From Kitagawia praeruptora (taxonomy: Eukaryota > Streptophyta > Magnoliopsida > Apiales > Apiaceae), in the NCBI GenBank assembly GCA_037693485.1, contig CM075347.1:136990501-137054500 (forward strand): a DNA stretch of 64,000 bases. The letters run 5' to 3'. How positions within the stretch are numbered: position 1 is the first letter of the stretch; the number at the start of each line of letters is the position of its first letter. Below the pieces are notes generated by a model, which was not told where the DNA came from, made no database searches, and was given only the letters and a program-made list of their open reading frames with translations. Shown here piece after piece: positions 44,065-54,585 of the stretch. Made by a program: the position numbers and the translations under genes.

Positions 44065-44330
44065 GAAAAAGAGGTCATCAGATACTGACAACTTGCAAAT
44101 ACTGATGGAAAGTCAATCCTGACAGTGGTCAACGTCGAATCCTGATGCAACGATTCGATAATCAGTATTTTGTCAGAATCTAACTGTCTTCATTTTATCT
44201 CAATTTCTTGATTGAAGCTATGTTTAATGTTATTGAATTCCTGATAATGTGATCACTTTAATTAGTCCTCATATTTATTTTCAGATAACATGTTAAATCA
44301 GGAAAAACACTGAATAGAACATAAAAACAA
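44065..44330. promoter_or_regulatory. Motif cluster after B pol
   Basis: Seven copies of atactgat / atcctgat / atcagtat-like motifs in about 220 bases, the same set as in the B LTR and in element C. I find no gene here. Confidence 0.45.
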
Positions 44331-44523
44331 GATTTTTTCATTGATAATAAGAAAAAGTTTACATTCAAAGATTACATCTTTTGTGTTCTCTATCTACTAA
44401 TCTATTCAACAGGAAATAAGAGACCAATCCACTCCATTGTTAATAGCCATCCCAGATCCCATCTTTGCCACTTTGTTTGGGTGGAAGTTGAAAGGGATAA
44501 GGTTATTTTTGCTGACATATTCA

Positions 44524-44781
44524 TTAACAATGGTTGATGGAGTTGGATGAGGATGCCTTAGATGAAAGCCATGCGAATGCTGTTTGGAGGGCAGCATCAA
44601 TGTCGATCACTTTTGCAGGTTTTTCCTTCTCGATTTCTTCGAGACCTACATCCATCTGCAACCAGAGAGTCTCCAGTTGTCTTTCCCAGTCGAAAGCATC
44701 AAACTCTTCACGAGTATAACTAAATATATCTCTTTTATCTAAGAGATGGAGGTTTTTCTCAATGATGGTAAGGTTCGACAT
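44524..44781 (-). CDS. Small antisense ORF of element B, 85 residues
   Basis: It starts at ATG 44781-44779 and ends at TAA 44526-44524. The product is acidic with Leu/Trp/Phe (FDAFDWERQLETLWLQMDVG) and ends in a Ser/Asn-rich tail; I do not recognise it. On the minus strand a ctatttaatc TATA-like box lies about 90 bases upstream. The tail near 44330-44380 (aagatgtaatctttgaatgtaa, then caatgaaaaaatcttg) resembles the tail after the antisense ORF of C. Sequence similarity of the two proteins is weak at best. Confidence 0.5.
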   Translation of the reverse strand: MSNLTIIEKNLHLLDKRDIFSYTREEFDAFDWERQLETLWLQMDVGLEEIEKEKPAKVIDIDAALQTAFAWLSSKASSSNSINHC

Positions 44782-45295
44782 TGCTAAAACTTTTGATGAG
44801 AAAGGTTTTTCTTAACAGGAGAGAATGAAGCGTTAAAGAAGTAAGTGGACAAGTCTCTAAGATTAAATAGAGAAGGGTGGAACGAGAATATGAAACGATT
44901 CATATTACTGGTGCAAGTACCAGGTATTATTCAATTGTGATGTTTTAAATTTCTTTATTTAAAACAAAATTACCATGTTTTATTTTGGTCACAATTTTAT
45001 TTTCCGAATAATATGTAGCGCGTGTGCACACTCGATGCTTACACACAGTTAAATATGTAAGTCACGACGCGTGTAATCCTCACCACTCTCTCACGTAATT
45101 TGGTCCATTACTTTAGCCTAAACGAATGATTTACTGACACCTGTTTTTGAGAAGTTACAAGTATTGTCCAAAATCAATTAAGTTTACTAATTGATTTAGT
45201 TTTCTCAAACAATCAGTAAAGCATCGTCTCTCCTTGTCTTTACACTATCAAACCCTAATTTCAAAATTAACACATCTTTTGTGTTTGAAATTGCA
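44782..45295. promoter_or_regulatory. Divergent spacer before B ORF3
   Basis: The 514 bases between two outward start codons look like a two-way promoter. CTGACACCTGT at 45134-45144 is shared with C. The end near ORF3 (aaaccctaatttcaaaatt) resembles a plant 5' untranslated region. Confidence 0.45.
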
Positions 45296-48200
45296 ATGGA
45301 GAACTTATTCATGAACAGCAAGGTGGTAATCAATGGAGTTACGTTTAATACTAATAACTTCACTGCAGTTCTAGATCATCAGGACTTGCCGAGTGATTTT
45401 CACATTATTCAGGACTTTTTGGCCTCAAGCCCAATCAATTATGCACTAACACAACCTGCCAAGATATCTTTTAAGTCTGTTATGCAGGTGTGGAACACAA
45501 GTGTTTTTGGGAAAAGTCATCCATCAGAAAATCCTCAGATGAGCTTTGAATATGACAATGTTACATACTATGTGACACCTGAGATTGTCAATGCAGCCCT
45601 ACATTTACCATCAACAATTGGTAACCCTGTGTTCAAAGTTACTGATGCAAAACTTCTTGAGTATGTTGTAAGCTTGGGTTACAATGGAACACCAAAGAAG
45701 TTTGGAGAGCTCTACAGGACAAAGCTCAAGAAGGAATGGAATTTCTTCTTTGACACAATCAGCAGATGTTTCTTGAATAAAGTATCAAACTTTGATGCCT
45801 TACCCACAGGTTCAGCCAAAATTGGGTACTCTCTAATTCATGATCTCTCATTTGATTATGGTTCCTTTATACTGAAGGCATTAAGTGAAAGAAAAGCAGA
45901 TAAATGTGGTTATGTTTGCTTTCTTAGATTCTTTCAATTAATATTTTCTCACTTATGTCCTCATGCTGTTTTTGAGAATGATACAATTTTGCCGATATGT
46001 AAAATCTCAGATAACAATATAAAGAGTCTAATCAATTCTGATAAGGCAAATAAGTTTGTGGGATCTCCATACATTCCTGATGAAGTATGGTCTCTTTTAA
46101 GAAAGAGAATGCCTATTCAATATGGCCCAGCAACTGGTGCTATGGAGCAGGACCTTACACATCCTATTCCTGACACAAGCACACAACCCAAACACTTACC
46201 TAAACAGTTAACCACCTCTGGTGTCTCACAAAAGGCATCAGTTGTAAAATCAAAGAAATCAGCTAGATCTGATGTGTCTAAGAGGCAATCAGGGTCAAAG
46301 GATTTCTCCACTCCAACTCATTTTCAAATGCAGTCACAAGGGGGTGGACAAAGAGTTGTTGAAACATCTGGTTTGGATAAAGGAACAGGAGTGAAAAGGA
46401 AAGTTGTTCAAGGAGCTATTTCTGATTCTGATGATGATACAATGCCTATATCAGTCTTGTTGAAAAAGAAGGAGATTGATGTTGCTGATACAAGGGAAGT
46501 GGCTATCTCTGAAAAGCCAAAGAAAAGAAGAAGATTAATCAGAAAAGGCAAATTTGTTGATCATACAGAATTTCTGAATCTTACTAATGATATGGAAGGC
46601 AATCCTGATGTTGTTAATCAGGATGGATCATCAGTTCCTGACGCTACTGCTAATCCTGACATCTCTACTCCAAATAATTCACCTGTGAAGACTGTTGAGA
46701 TTTCTGATTCTCCAGCATCTGCATCTCCAAAGAGAAGAATTATTGAGATGTCCGTTGATGAAGTAAATGCTATTGCTGCTCAGCTGGGTGTTAAACCTTC
46801 ACCTCTTGAAGTAAAAACTGTTGAAGCAAATGTTTTTCACAGACAAAAGAAACAGAGGACTACAGTGTCATCTCTGAAAGGATCCAGCCCACAAGAACCT
46901 GAACTTCAAAGGAGTTCAGAAGCTATTGCAGATCCAGTCACACAAGAACCACCTACTCAAAGTGTAAGTGCAGACATTTTTGAAGGAATAGTCCCACAAG
47001 AACCATCTTCTCAAAGGGAAGGTGCAGACAAGAATATTCCTGCCCCACAAGAACCATCTTCTCAAACTGAAGATGCTGGCACACTCACATCAGCAGGGGA
47101 GTTTCCTGACAATGCTCAAGGAGCTTCTCAGCCACCTCTTATTTCTTCACAATTAATGAGCCAGAACCTTTCTTGTGAGATTGAGAGTGAACATTTAGAG
47201 AAAAAGAAGAGTGATGAGAGGCAGTCTCCTGAACTGGCAAAAGGAGAGGTAGAAAAGAGTGAGAAGTTATTAACTTCTAGTGAGGTAGAAGTTGCTATTG
47301 AAAGCAACTTAGGTAACATTGTGAGAAGTGATGAGATCACTTTAAAAGAAAAGAGAGATTTAGGACATGTTACTAATTTGTCTGCAGGTCATCAGGATTC
47401 ACCAGCTGTATCTACTGGTGTTTTGAAACTGAAAGGTATTATGCTTCCTGATGATGATGTTGAACATAATCTTCCTGAGGCTGGTGGTGGCTCAGATGAT
47501 GATGATGATGATGATGATGATCATGCTGATCTTGAAACAAGGCAAATGCAGGCGGCTATAAAAGCAAGTCTCAAATCTACTTATGGGTCTTCAAGTAGAT
47601 ACATGCAGTCAATGACACAAGAAGAATTCAGAGGGGAGTATAGTTCACTTCTTCCTTCTGATACTCGAGCTGCAAGGGGACATGAATGGGATACAGAATG
47701 GAATAAACCTACTGCTGAGATGAATTTTCAAACTGCTCTGTTTCATTCTGGTCATATTGCTACGCGGATGCCGACACCTGAACTTAAGGCTCTTCTCAAA
47801 ACCAATGCTCTTCTCGCAAAGGGATTGAGGAGTGAGATTGATTCAATGAAGGCTGCAACAGAAAAATTTCAAGCGGGTATTCAAACATCTGTTTCCATAT
47901 CTGCTACTGCTTCTCAAGCACGCCTTCTCGCAGATGATATTAAAACTCTTGACAGGAGATTGGATTCTAGAATGAATGTCTTGGAATCTAAAGTTAATAC
48001 TATCGATGAAACCCTCAAGCTTATATTGTCGTTCTTCATTCAGGACGATACTGATGTCAAAAAGGGGGAGAAGATAGTCAAAACAAAATGTTCACCTGAT
48101 CCAGTTGTACAAAAGGATGATAATTCTGGAAATGATGGTGGTGCTGAGTCACATCAGAAAATTGAAACCTCTGATGCTGCTTTACTGATAAAGAAAACGA

Positions 48201-49891
48201 ATACTCAAACTAAGCAGTCAACTCATGTTTCTGAATCTGGAAAGAAGACAGTGACAACTGGTCAAACTCTGTCAACCATTCCTGAAGATGATGTGTATGT
48301 GGAACAGGATGAAGATGCTGCTAATCTGTTTCATGAACTTGACACTGGGGATGGTCGTGTTCTTAAATTATTTCATAAAGACAAAAGAGTTCAACAGTAT
48401 CATGCTGAGAAAGCACTTGTCTTATCTACTGAAGAAAATCCAAACATGACTACTGATGAATTCTTAGAAGAACAGAACAGGATCCTTGAAGAGCTTGCAA
48501 AACAGAATAAAACTCTTGCTATCAAACTGAAAGATGTTTCTGAAAGTGAAAAGAAGAAAACTCCACTATCTCTTGCATCAACTCCAGACAACAGATTCAA
48601 TGCTCCTGAAGAATTTGTAGAAGAGATATTGCCTTTGAAAAGGAAGAGTAAGGCAGCTGCTCAATCTACTGCATTTAATGAGAAGTCAGTCGTTGTTTCT
48701 GATTCTGAAATCTTAAAAGAACTTAAGATTATGATTATTAAGGTTGTGGTTGAATTTCACAATGTGGAAGTTTTTGAAGATACATTGGAGTATGAACAAG
48801 AAAACTTCAGTAGATTTGAAAGAGAAAGTGAAATCAATGCTAAAGCCACAAAAGCAGAAAAGATAACAACCAGAGATTATTTAAGAAATGTTCATAGATC
48901 AGACAGGAAGTTATGGTATGATAGAGATAGATCTGTTCCTGAACATCAGCAGGATTATCCAACTAATGAGAAGAAGAAGAGTAAGAAGAAGGAGGTGGAT
49001 AAGGTTGATTATAGGAAACCAGTTGTATTCATATCAGCTGGATTGATAAAAGAATCTTCTTTGATCAATGAATTTCTGATTGTTAAAACAGAGTCTACTA
49101 CCTTTATTGCTGAAAATCCACCAAAATGGGTGAGTATGCAATCTGGCTTGAAAGGATGGGAACCTGGCACAAGAGGAGGAATTGGGTATAGTCATGTACT
49201 GGTTATTTTCATTGCACAAACTGATCAATATGCTCTAGTTGACAAGATTGGGGATGAGTTAACTGTAGATCATCTTTGGAAACTTGAAGCTGTTGCTATT
49301 ATTGCTGACTGTCATGCTGATGCAAAGAAAATAGAGAAGCTGGTGTACTTCATGAAAGATGGAAGTGTGAAGAAGATTCCTATTCATGAATTGTTGTGTA
49401 AATCTGCAAAAGAACTGAAATATGTTCTGTATCTTCTCAGAAGTAAAAGAATAAATGTTCGTGAAAGAGAAGTTTATCAAAATTGGTGTGTCATGATTTA
49501 CTGGAAGATTAGACAGAGATTCATGGATGGAGGAACAAGGTATGATGGCAATTATATTCCTATGTACTTAAATTTAAGAGATAGAGAGGTTGAAATGAAG
49601 AAAGGTACAGCTGTTAAAGAAGTGTATCTAGGCATGGAACAACTGTCTCTAAATCCGGATGGAAAGGAAATTGCTTATGTGTTGCTAGGTGACTTAGATC
49701 TTCCGAGAAACTCAATTAAGAACATTAGGGCAGCTATTTATCAGATTAATGAGGAAGATGAAGAGCTCAAAAATCTGAAGAAGAAACTGATTCAAATTCT
49801 TGAAAGCAAGGAAGAAGAATTGTTATCTGAATTCTTGAGACTGAATCTGTTCTATCAAAGAATTTCTGAAACTGTTCCTGATGATTTTTAG
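45296..49891 (+). CDS. Element B ORF3, 1,531 residues, intact
   Basis: ATG 45296 (MENLFMNSK) is the first ATG; an upstream GTG is not needed. The N-terminal 250 residues hold the conserved block (FHIIQDFLASSPINYAL, KKEWNFFFDTISRCF, IGYSLIHDLSFDYG). The same domain appears in third ORFs of A and C and, as known to me, in plant proteins often mislabelled as synaptobrevin-like. A long disordered Ser/Pro/Gln part with an acidic D-run follows. Then comes a predicted coiled coil (about 880-930) and a charged helical C-terminal half. A polypurine-like aaaaagggggagaa sits inside (48058-48071). There is no signal peptide and no clear membrane span, so the usual 'envelope-like' name is not supported here. 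Confidence 0.85.
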   Translation: MENLFMNSKVVINGVTFNTNNFTAVLDHQDLPSDFHIIQDFLASSPINYALTQPAKISFKSVMQVWNTSVFGKSHPSENPQMSFEYDNVTYYVTPEIVNAALHLPSTIGNPVFKVTDAKLLEYVVSLGYNGTPKKFGELYRTKLKKEWNFFFDTISRCFLNKVSNFDALPTGSAKIGYSLIHDLSFDYGSFILKALSERKADKCGYVCFLRFFQLIFSHLCPHAVFENDTILPICKISDNNIKSLINSDKANKFVGSPYIPDEVWSLLRKRMPIQYGPATGAMEQDLTHPIPDTSTQPKHLPKQLTTSGVSQKASVVKSKKSARSDVSKRQSGSKDFSTPTHFQMQSQGGGQRVVETSGLDKGTGVKRKVVQGAISDSDDDTMPISVLLKKKEIDVADTREVAISEKPKKRRRLIRKGKFVDHTEFLNLTNDMEGNPDVVNQDGSSVPDATANPDISTPNNSPVKTVEISDSPASASPKRRIIEMSVDEVNAIAAQLGVKPSPLEVKTVEANVFHRQKKQRTTVSSLKGSSPQEPELQRSSEAIADPVTQEPPTQSVSADIFEGIVPQEPSSQREGADKNIPAPQEPSSQTEDAGTLTSAGEFPDNAQGASQPPLISSQLMSQNLSCEIESEHLEKKKSDERQSPELAKGEVEKSEKLLTSSEVEVAIESNLGNIVRSDEITLKEKRDLGHVTNLSAGHQDSPAVSTGVLKLKGIMLPDDDVEHNLPEAGGGSDDDDDDDDDHADLETRQMQAAIKASLKSTYGSSSRYMQSMTQEEFRGEYSSLLPSDTRAARGHEWDTEWNKPTAEMNFQTALFHSGHIATRMPTPELKALLKTNALLAKGLRSEIDSMKAATEKFQAGIQTSVSISATASQARLLADDIKTLDRRLDSRMNVLESKVNTIDETLKLILSFFIQDDTDVKKGEKIVKTKCSPDPVVQKDDNSGNDGGAESHQKIETSDAALLIKKTNTQTKQSTHVSESGKKTVTTGQTLSTIPEDDVYVEQDEDAANLFHELDTGDGRVLKLFHKDKRVQQYHAEKALVLSTEENPNMTTDEFLEEQNRILEELAKQNKTLAIKLKDVSESEKKKTPLSLASTPDNRFNAPEEFVEEILPLKRKSKAAAQSTAFNEKSVVVSDSEILKELKIMIIKVVVEFHNVEVFEDTLEYEQENFSRFERESEINAKATKAEKITTRDYLRNVHRSDRKLWYDRDRSVPEHQQDYPTNEKKKSKKKEVDKVDYRKPVVFISAGLIKESSLINEFLIVKTESTTFIAENPPKWVSMQSGLKGWEPGTRGGIGYSHVLVIFIAQTDQYALVDKIGDELTVDHLWKLEAVAIIADCHADAKKIEKLVYFMKDGSVKKIPIHELLCKSAKELKYVLYLLRSKRINVREREVYQNWCVMIYWKIRQRFMDGGTRYDGNYIPMYLNLRDREVEMKKGTAVKEVYLGMEQLSLNPDGKEIAYVLLGDLDLPRNSIKNIRAAIYQINEEDEELKNLKKKLIQILESKEEELLSEFLRLNLFYQRISETVPDDF

Positions 49892-49957
49892 AAGGTATTT
49901 TGTTTTGAGTTTTTGACATCTTGAATCAAGGAATTTGTGCTTTGTTTTATAAAGAAC

Positions 49958-49971
49958 AAATTGGGGGAGAT
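49958..49971 (+). other. Polypurine tract of element B
   Basis: aaattgggggagat directly precedes the LTR start TGTTAG. Confidence 0.9.
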
Positions 49972-50468
49972 TGTTAGATATTGATTCAAGAGATGATCAG
50001 GATCTGGGCATTACTGATCAGATACTGATGCTGACGTCATCAGGAATGCACCGTCAGTATTGGACTATCAGGATTAGAAGCTGGTCAGTATTTGATGAAG
50101 ATTCTCATCAGACCAGAGATCAAGGAAGATTGATATGTCGGTTCCTAATTTGTAGGAAGGCAGCTATCATACAAGATATACATTCAGAGATATATGTAAT
50201 TGATTTAGAATATCTTGTAATTGATAGTGCAACTGTGTACATTATATAAACACAGTTTAGGTTTTACATTTTGTAATCGCTTACACGAGTTATATTGTAA
50301 CCTAGCAGCTCTTAAGAACATAAGAATTTCTTAAGAGAGTTTTGTAACAGTTTTATATCAGAGTTAATAAAGCTGTTATTGATTCATACTTGTGTTATTT
50401 GTTTTTAGTCGAAAATCTTATACAATTGTATTCAACCCCCTTCTACAATTGTTATTTACTGGGCAACA
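49972..50468 (+). repeat. 3' LTR of element B
   Basis: It reads identical to the 5' LTR over 497 bases, including the small ORF inside. The GTGTT duplication follows. Confidence 0.96.
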
Positions 50469-50491
50469 GTGTTGAACTTTACTGTTGCCAT
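50469..50491 (-). pseudogene. Element A ORF3, first codons
   Basis: ATG at 50491-50489 (MATVKFN) starts A's third ORF; B cuts it after seven full codons. The rest resumes at 37597. Confidence 0.8.
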
Positions 50492-51335
50492 GTGTGTAGA
50501 AGAGAGGAAAGAAATTGAAGGTTGAAGAAGAAATTTGGCTTTTCGTAGCTAGGGTTTCAGGGGTTTAGAGAGTGTAGATGCTTGAGAAATCGAATGAAAT
50601 GAATCGAATAGATGTGGAATTGTATAAGTATGAAGAGCTTGAATTGTCGATTAGATGAATGTTTTGTATCGACAAGTCAGGCATTCGAGAAGTAGAAAAC
50701 AACTATTCGAGAAGTCAAGAAAGGCTTAATCGATAACTCAAACAGATAGAAACTCACAGCTGGCGGTTATCTAACTCAGAAATAATTCTAAATTAGATAA
50801 AATGTGTTTTTATGAGTGAATTTAACTTTTAGACAAGAGTCCAAAATCGGTTAAAAATCAGCGAGAATTCAGCCTTTTCAAATGATTCGAGAACTCAAAT
50901 ATAGTGTTCGAGAACTCAATCATTCGAGAACTCAGTTACTATATTCGAGAAGTCAAGAATACCTCTAATCGATATCTCAGAAAGACTCTATTCGAGAACT
51001 CAAGAGTACTCTAATGAGACTTGTTAGAGATGTCGAATAGTGAATCATTCGAGAAGTCTGACTTATCGAACTATACCCATCACTCATAAAAATTTGATTT
51101 TCACTATCTTTTAAAATTTACCAGACATATTCATTGAAGAATATCCTAGCAAATTAAATAGTGATTTTCTCAAAATTTTATAGAAATTTTAAGTTACTAG
51201 AAATATGATTTTCAACATATGCAACAGATTTGAAATATTTATAAATCATATTTCAGCCAACACTTACTCCAAAAATATTGAGAATTTAGATAAAGTAAGT
51301 GTTTACTGCTGCAACAATCTAGATGCTGTATTCAC
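50492..51335 (-). promoter_or_regulatory. Element A spacer between pol and ORF3, with TTCGAGAA palindromes
   Basis: The 840 bases hold eight TTCGAGAA palindromes between about 50684 and 51053, the same motif that is repeated in U3 of the A LTR. No antisense ORF like that of B or C is visible. The position just before ORF3 suggests an internal promoter. Confidence 0.5.
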
Positions 51336-54300
51336 TTAGCCAGAATCTGAAGAATTCAGCATTCCAATCTCACTTACCAACCTTGTGAAGGTGGCTTCAT
51401 CTAATGGCTTAGTGAATATATCAGCTAGTTGTTTATCTGTAGAGACATAATGCAACTCAATGGTTCCATTAGTTGCATGTTCTCCTATGAAATGATATTA
51501 GATGTCAATGTGCTTTGTTCAAGAATGATTGACAGGATTTGCAACTATAGAGATTGCACTTGTGTTGTCACACATGATTGGAATTCTTTCCAACACAAGT
51601 CCATAATCTCTAAGTTGATTTCTAATCCAAAGCACTTGAGCATAGCAACTTCCAGCAGCTATGTATTCAGCCTCAGCTGTAGAAGTTGACACAGATTGTT
51701 GCTTCTTGCTATACCAAGAAACTAACCTTTGTCCAAGAAACTGGCAGCTTCCTGAGGTGCTTTTCCTATCCACTCTGCATCCAGCATAATCAGCATCAGA
51801 ATAACCAACCAGATTGAACCCTGTGTCCTTAGGATACCATAAGCCCAAGTTTGGAGTGCCCTTCAGATATCTAAAGATCCTTTTTATTGCAATCAAATGT
51901 GATTCCTTTGGATTTGATTGAAATCTAGCACATAGACATGTAGCAAACATGATGTCTGGCCTACTTGCAGTGAGGTAGAGTAGAGAACCAACCATGCCTC
52001 TGTAGACTGAGATATCTACTTTCTTGCCTTTAGCATCTTCATCCAACTTAGTTGCAGTGGCCATGGGTGTCTTTGCAGGTGAGCAGTCTTCCAAATCAAA
52101 CTTCTTCAATAGATCCTTGATGTATTTGGTCTGACTGATAAAGATACCATCCTTCCTTTGACTGACTTGCAACCCAAGAAAGAATGTCAACTCTCCCATC
52201 ATACTCATCTCATATCTGCTCTGCATGAGTTTGGAAAATTTCTCACATAGCTTCTCATTTGTAGACCCAAAGATGATATCATCCACATAAATTTGGACTA
52301 GGATAATATCATCACCATGCTTCTTGTAAAACAGTGTCTTGTCCAATGTGCCTTTAGTGAATTGATTTTCAAGAAGAAATTGTGATAAAGTGTCATACCA
52401 TGCTCTTGGAGCCTGCTTAAGTCCATACAATGCCTTAAGCAATCTGTAGACAAATTCTGGGAAATGTGGATCCTCAAAGCCAGGTTGTTGTTGCACATAA
52501 ACCTCTTCTTCCAACTCTCCATTTAGAAATGCACTCTTGACATCCATTTGATAAACTTTAAAGTTTGAATGAGCAGCAAATGCCAAGAATATTCTGATGG
52601 CTTCCAATCTAGCAACAGGGGCAAATGTCTCATCATAATCAATGCCTTCCTGTTGAGAGTATCCTTTTGCAACCAGCCTTGCTTTGTTTCTTATTATTAC
52701 ACCATCTTCATCCATCTTATTCTTCAGAACCTATTTTGTTCCAACAATGGTTCTATTCTTTGGTGCAGGCACAAGTTCCCATACTTTGTTCCTTTCAAAT
52801 TGATTCAACTCTTCTTGCATAGCAATAATCCAATCTGGATCCAACAGTGCATCATCAAGTTTCTTAGGTTCAACTTGTGATAGAAAACATCCATAGAGGC
52901 ACTCATTTTGAGTTGCTCTCTTAGTCCTTACTCCTGCATTAGGATCTCCAATGATTTGCTCTGCAGTGTGTGATCTATCCCATTTCCTCGAGTGTTCAGC
53001 CTGACTTCTCATTCTTGATGTTGCTTCATCATCCATATCATGGTCATCCTCATTTCCTCCCCCTGTGAAGTTGCCATTACTCACAGGTGTGTCTTGGATG
53101 CTTGTTTCTCCACTATCGATTGGCACAAATTCTTCTCTTGTATCATTATTCACTTGAGTTTGTTGAACTTGAGTTTCAACTCCAGTTTCAATCTCTTCAT
53201 CAGAATCATCTAGATTATCAAACCTCAATGGATCTTTGTCTTCATCATTGGCTTCTTTTAGTCCAGGTAGTTTGCTGTCATCAAATGTTACATCTGTGCT
53301 TTCCATAACTTTCTTTTGACTGATGACATAAACCTTGCATGCAATTCTTTCCATAGAATAGCCAAGAAAAATTCCTTCAAATGCTTTTGCATCAAATTTT
53401 CCAACATATTCAGAGTTATCCTTTAGTACAAAGCATTTGCTTCCAAAAGTATGAACATACTTTAGAGTAGGCTTCTTTCCAGTCATCAAGTTGTAAGGTG
53501 TCTTTCCAGTGTTTTTGTTGATGAGGGTTCTGTTCTGAATATAGCATGCAGTACTCACAGCCTCAGCCCAAAAACATGTAGGCATTTTTGCATCAAGTAA
53601 CATTGTTCTAGCAGCCTCAATTAGAGTTCTATTCTTTCTCTCAACAACTCCATTTTGTTGTGGAGTCCTTGGAGCTGAGAATTGCTGAGAAATACCATTC
53701 TCTTTACAGAATGCTTCGAGTATGGCATTTCTGAACTCTGTTCCATTATCACTTCTCAGTGCAATCACACTTGCATTGTTTGCCTTTGCTTCCTTGTCAA
53801 CTTTCTTTATATGCTCAATAATTACTTGTGGAGCCTCATCTTTTGATGCCAGAAATTCCACCCATGTATACCTTGAAAAATCATCAACCATTACCAGGGC
53901 ATACTTCTTCCTTCCAAGTGACATAATGTTGACAGGCCCAAACAAATCCATATGAATGAGTTGTAATGGCTTGGTTATTGATGTCACTGTCTTTGACTTG
54001 TGGCTTGATCTTTTCATTTTTCCTTTTTGACAAGCCTCACACACTCCTTCTTGGCAGAATTCAAGTGTGGGCATGCCTCTCACTAACTCTCTTTTGACTA
54101 GAGAATTAATGGCCTTGAAGTTTAGTTGTGATAGTTTCTTGTGCCATAGCCAACAATCTTCATTTGATGCTTTTGAGTAAAAGCAACAAATTTTGTCCTT
54201 GTTTGCAGAGTCCATATTGGCTACAAACAGGCTTCCCTTCCTTACTCCAGATAGAGCAAAATCACCAGTCTTCTTGTGGGTTATCAAACATTCATCTTTG

Positions 54301-54571
54301 TCAAAATTCACTTTGAATCCTCTATCAGTAAACTGACCAACACTTAGCAGATTATGCTTGAGCCCCTTGACTAGTGCTACATCTTCAATGATGACATTAC
54401 CAACTTTCAGCTTGCCATATCCCAATGTGTTACCCATGCTGTCATCTCCAAAAGCAACCATTGGGCCAGCCTTTTCCTCATACTGTGATAGCAGGGCCAT
54501 ATCACCAGTCATATAATTTGAGCATCCACTGTCCAAAATCCACATGACCTTCTTTCACTTTCTTTGCCCTG
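51336..54571 (-). pseudogene. pol: Element A pol, inactivated
   Basis: Copia order is complete: protease LDSGCSNYMTG, pre-integrase, integrase with RSDNGTEF, RT with YVDD, RNase H with STAEAEYIA, and a final stop at 51336. Defects: a one-base frame change between the CAG acceptor (54571-54569) and the protease; a TAG at about 52730 that splits RT from integrase; a TGA at about 51517 and another stop some 20 bases further on in the RNase H end. It cannot give a full product. Confidence 0.9.
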
Positions 54572-54585
54572 CAAACACAAAGGTA

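Larger units (their letters stand above)
37598..50468 (+). mobile_element. Element B: complete Sirevirus-like Ty1/copia retrotransposon
   Basis: Two 497-bp LTRs that read as identical are flanked by GTGTT duplications (37593-37597 and 50469-50473). Inside are an initiator-Met primer binding site, gag, pol, a spacer with an antisense ORF, a 1,531-codon ORF3 and a polypurine tract. Every sense ORF is intact. It is inserted at the eighth codon of element A's ORF3, in the opposite direction. By structure it is the best candidate here for an active element. Confidence 0.96.

Noticed and set aside
44406..44600. 64-codon ORF overlapping the small antisense ORF of B
   Set aside because: It starts inside the 85-codon ORF in another frame and runs into its 3' tail; the 85-codon ORF has the better context.
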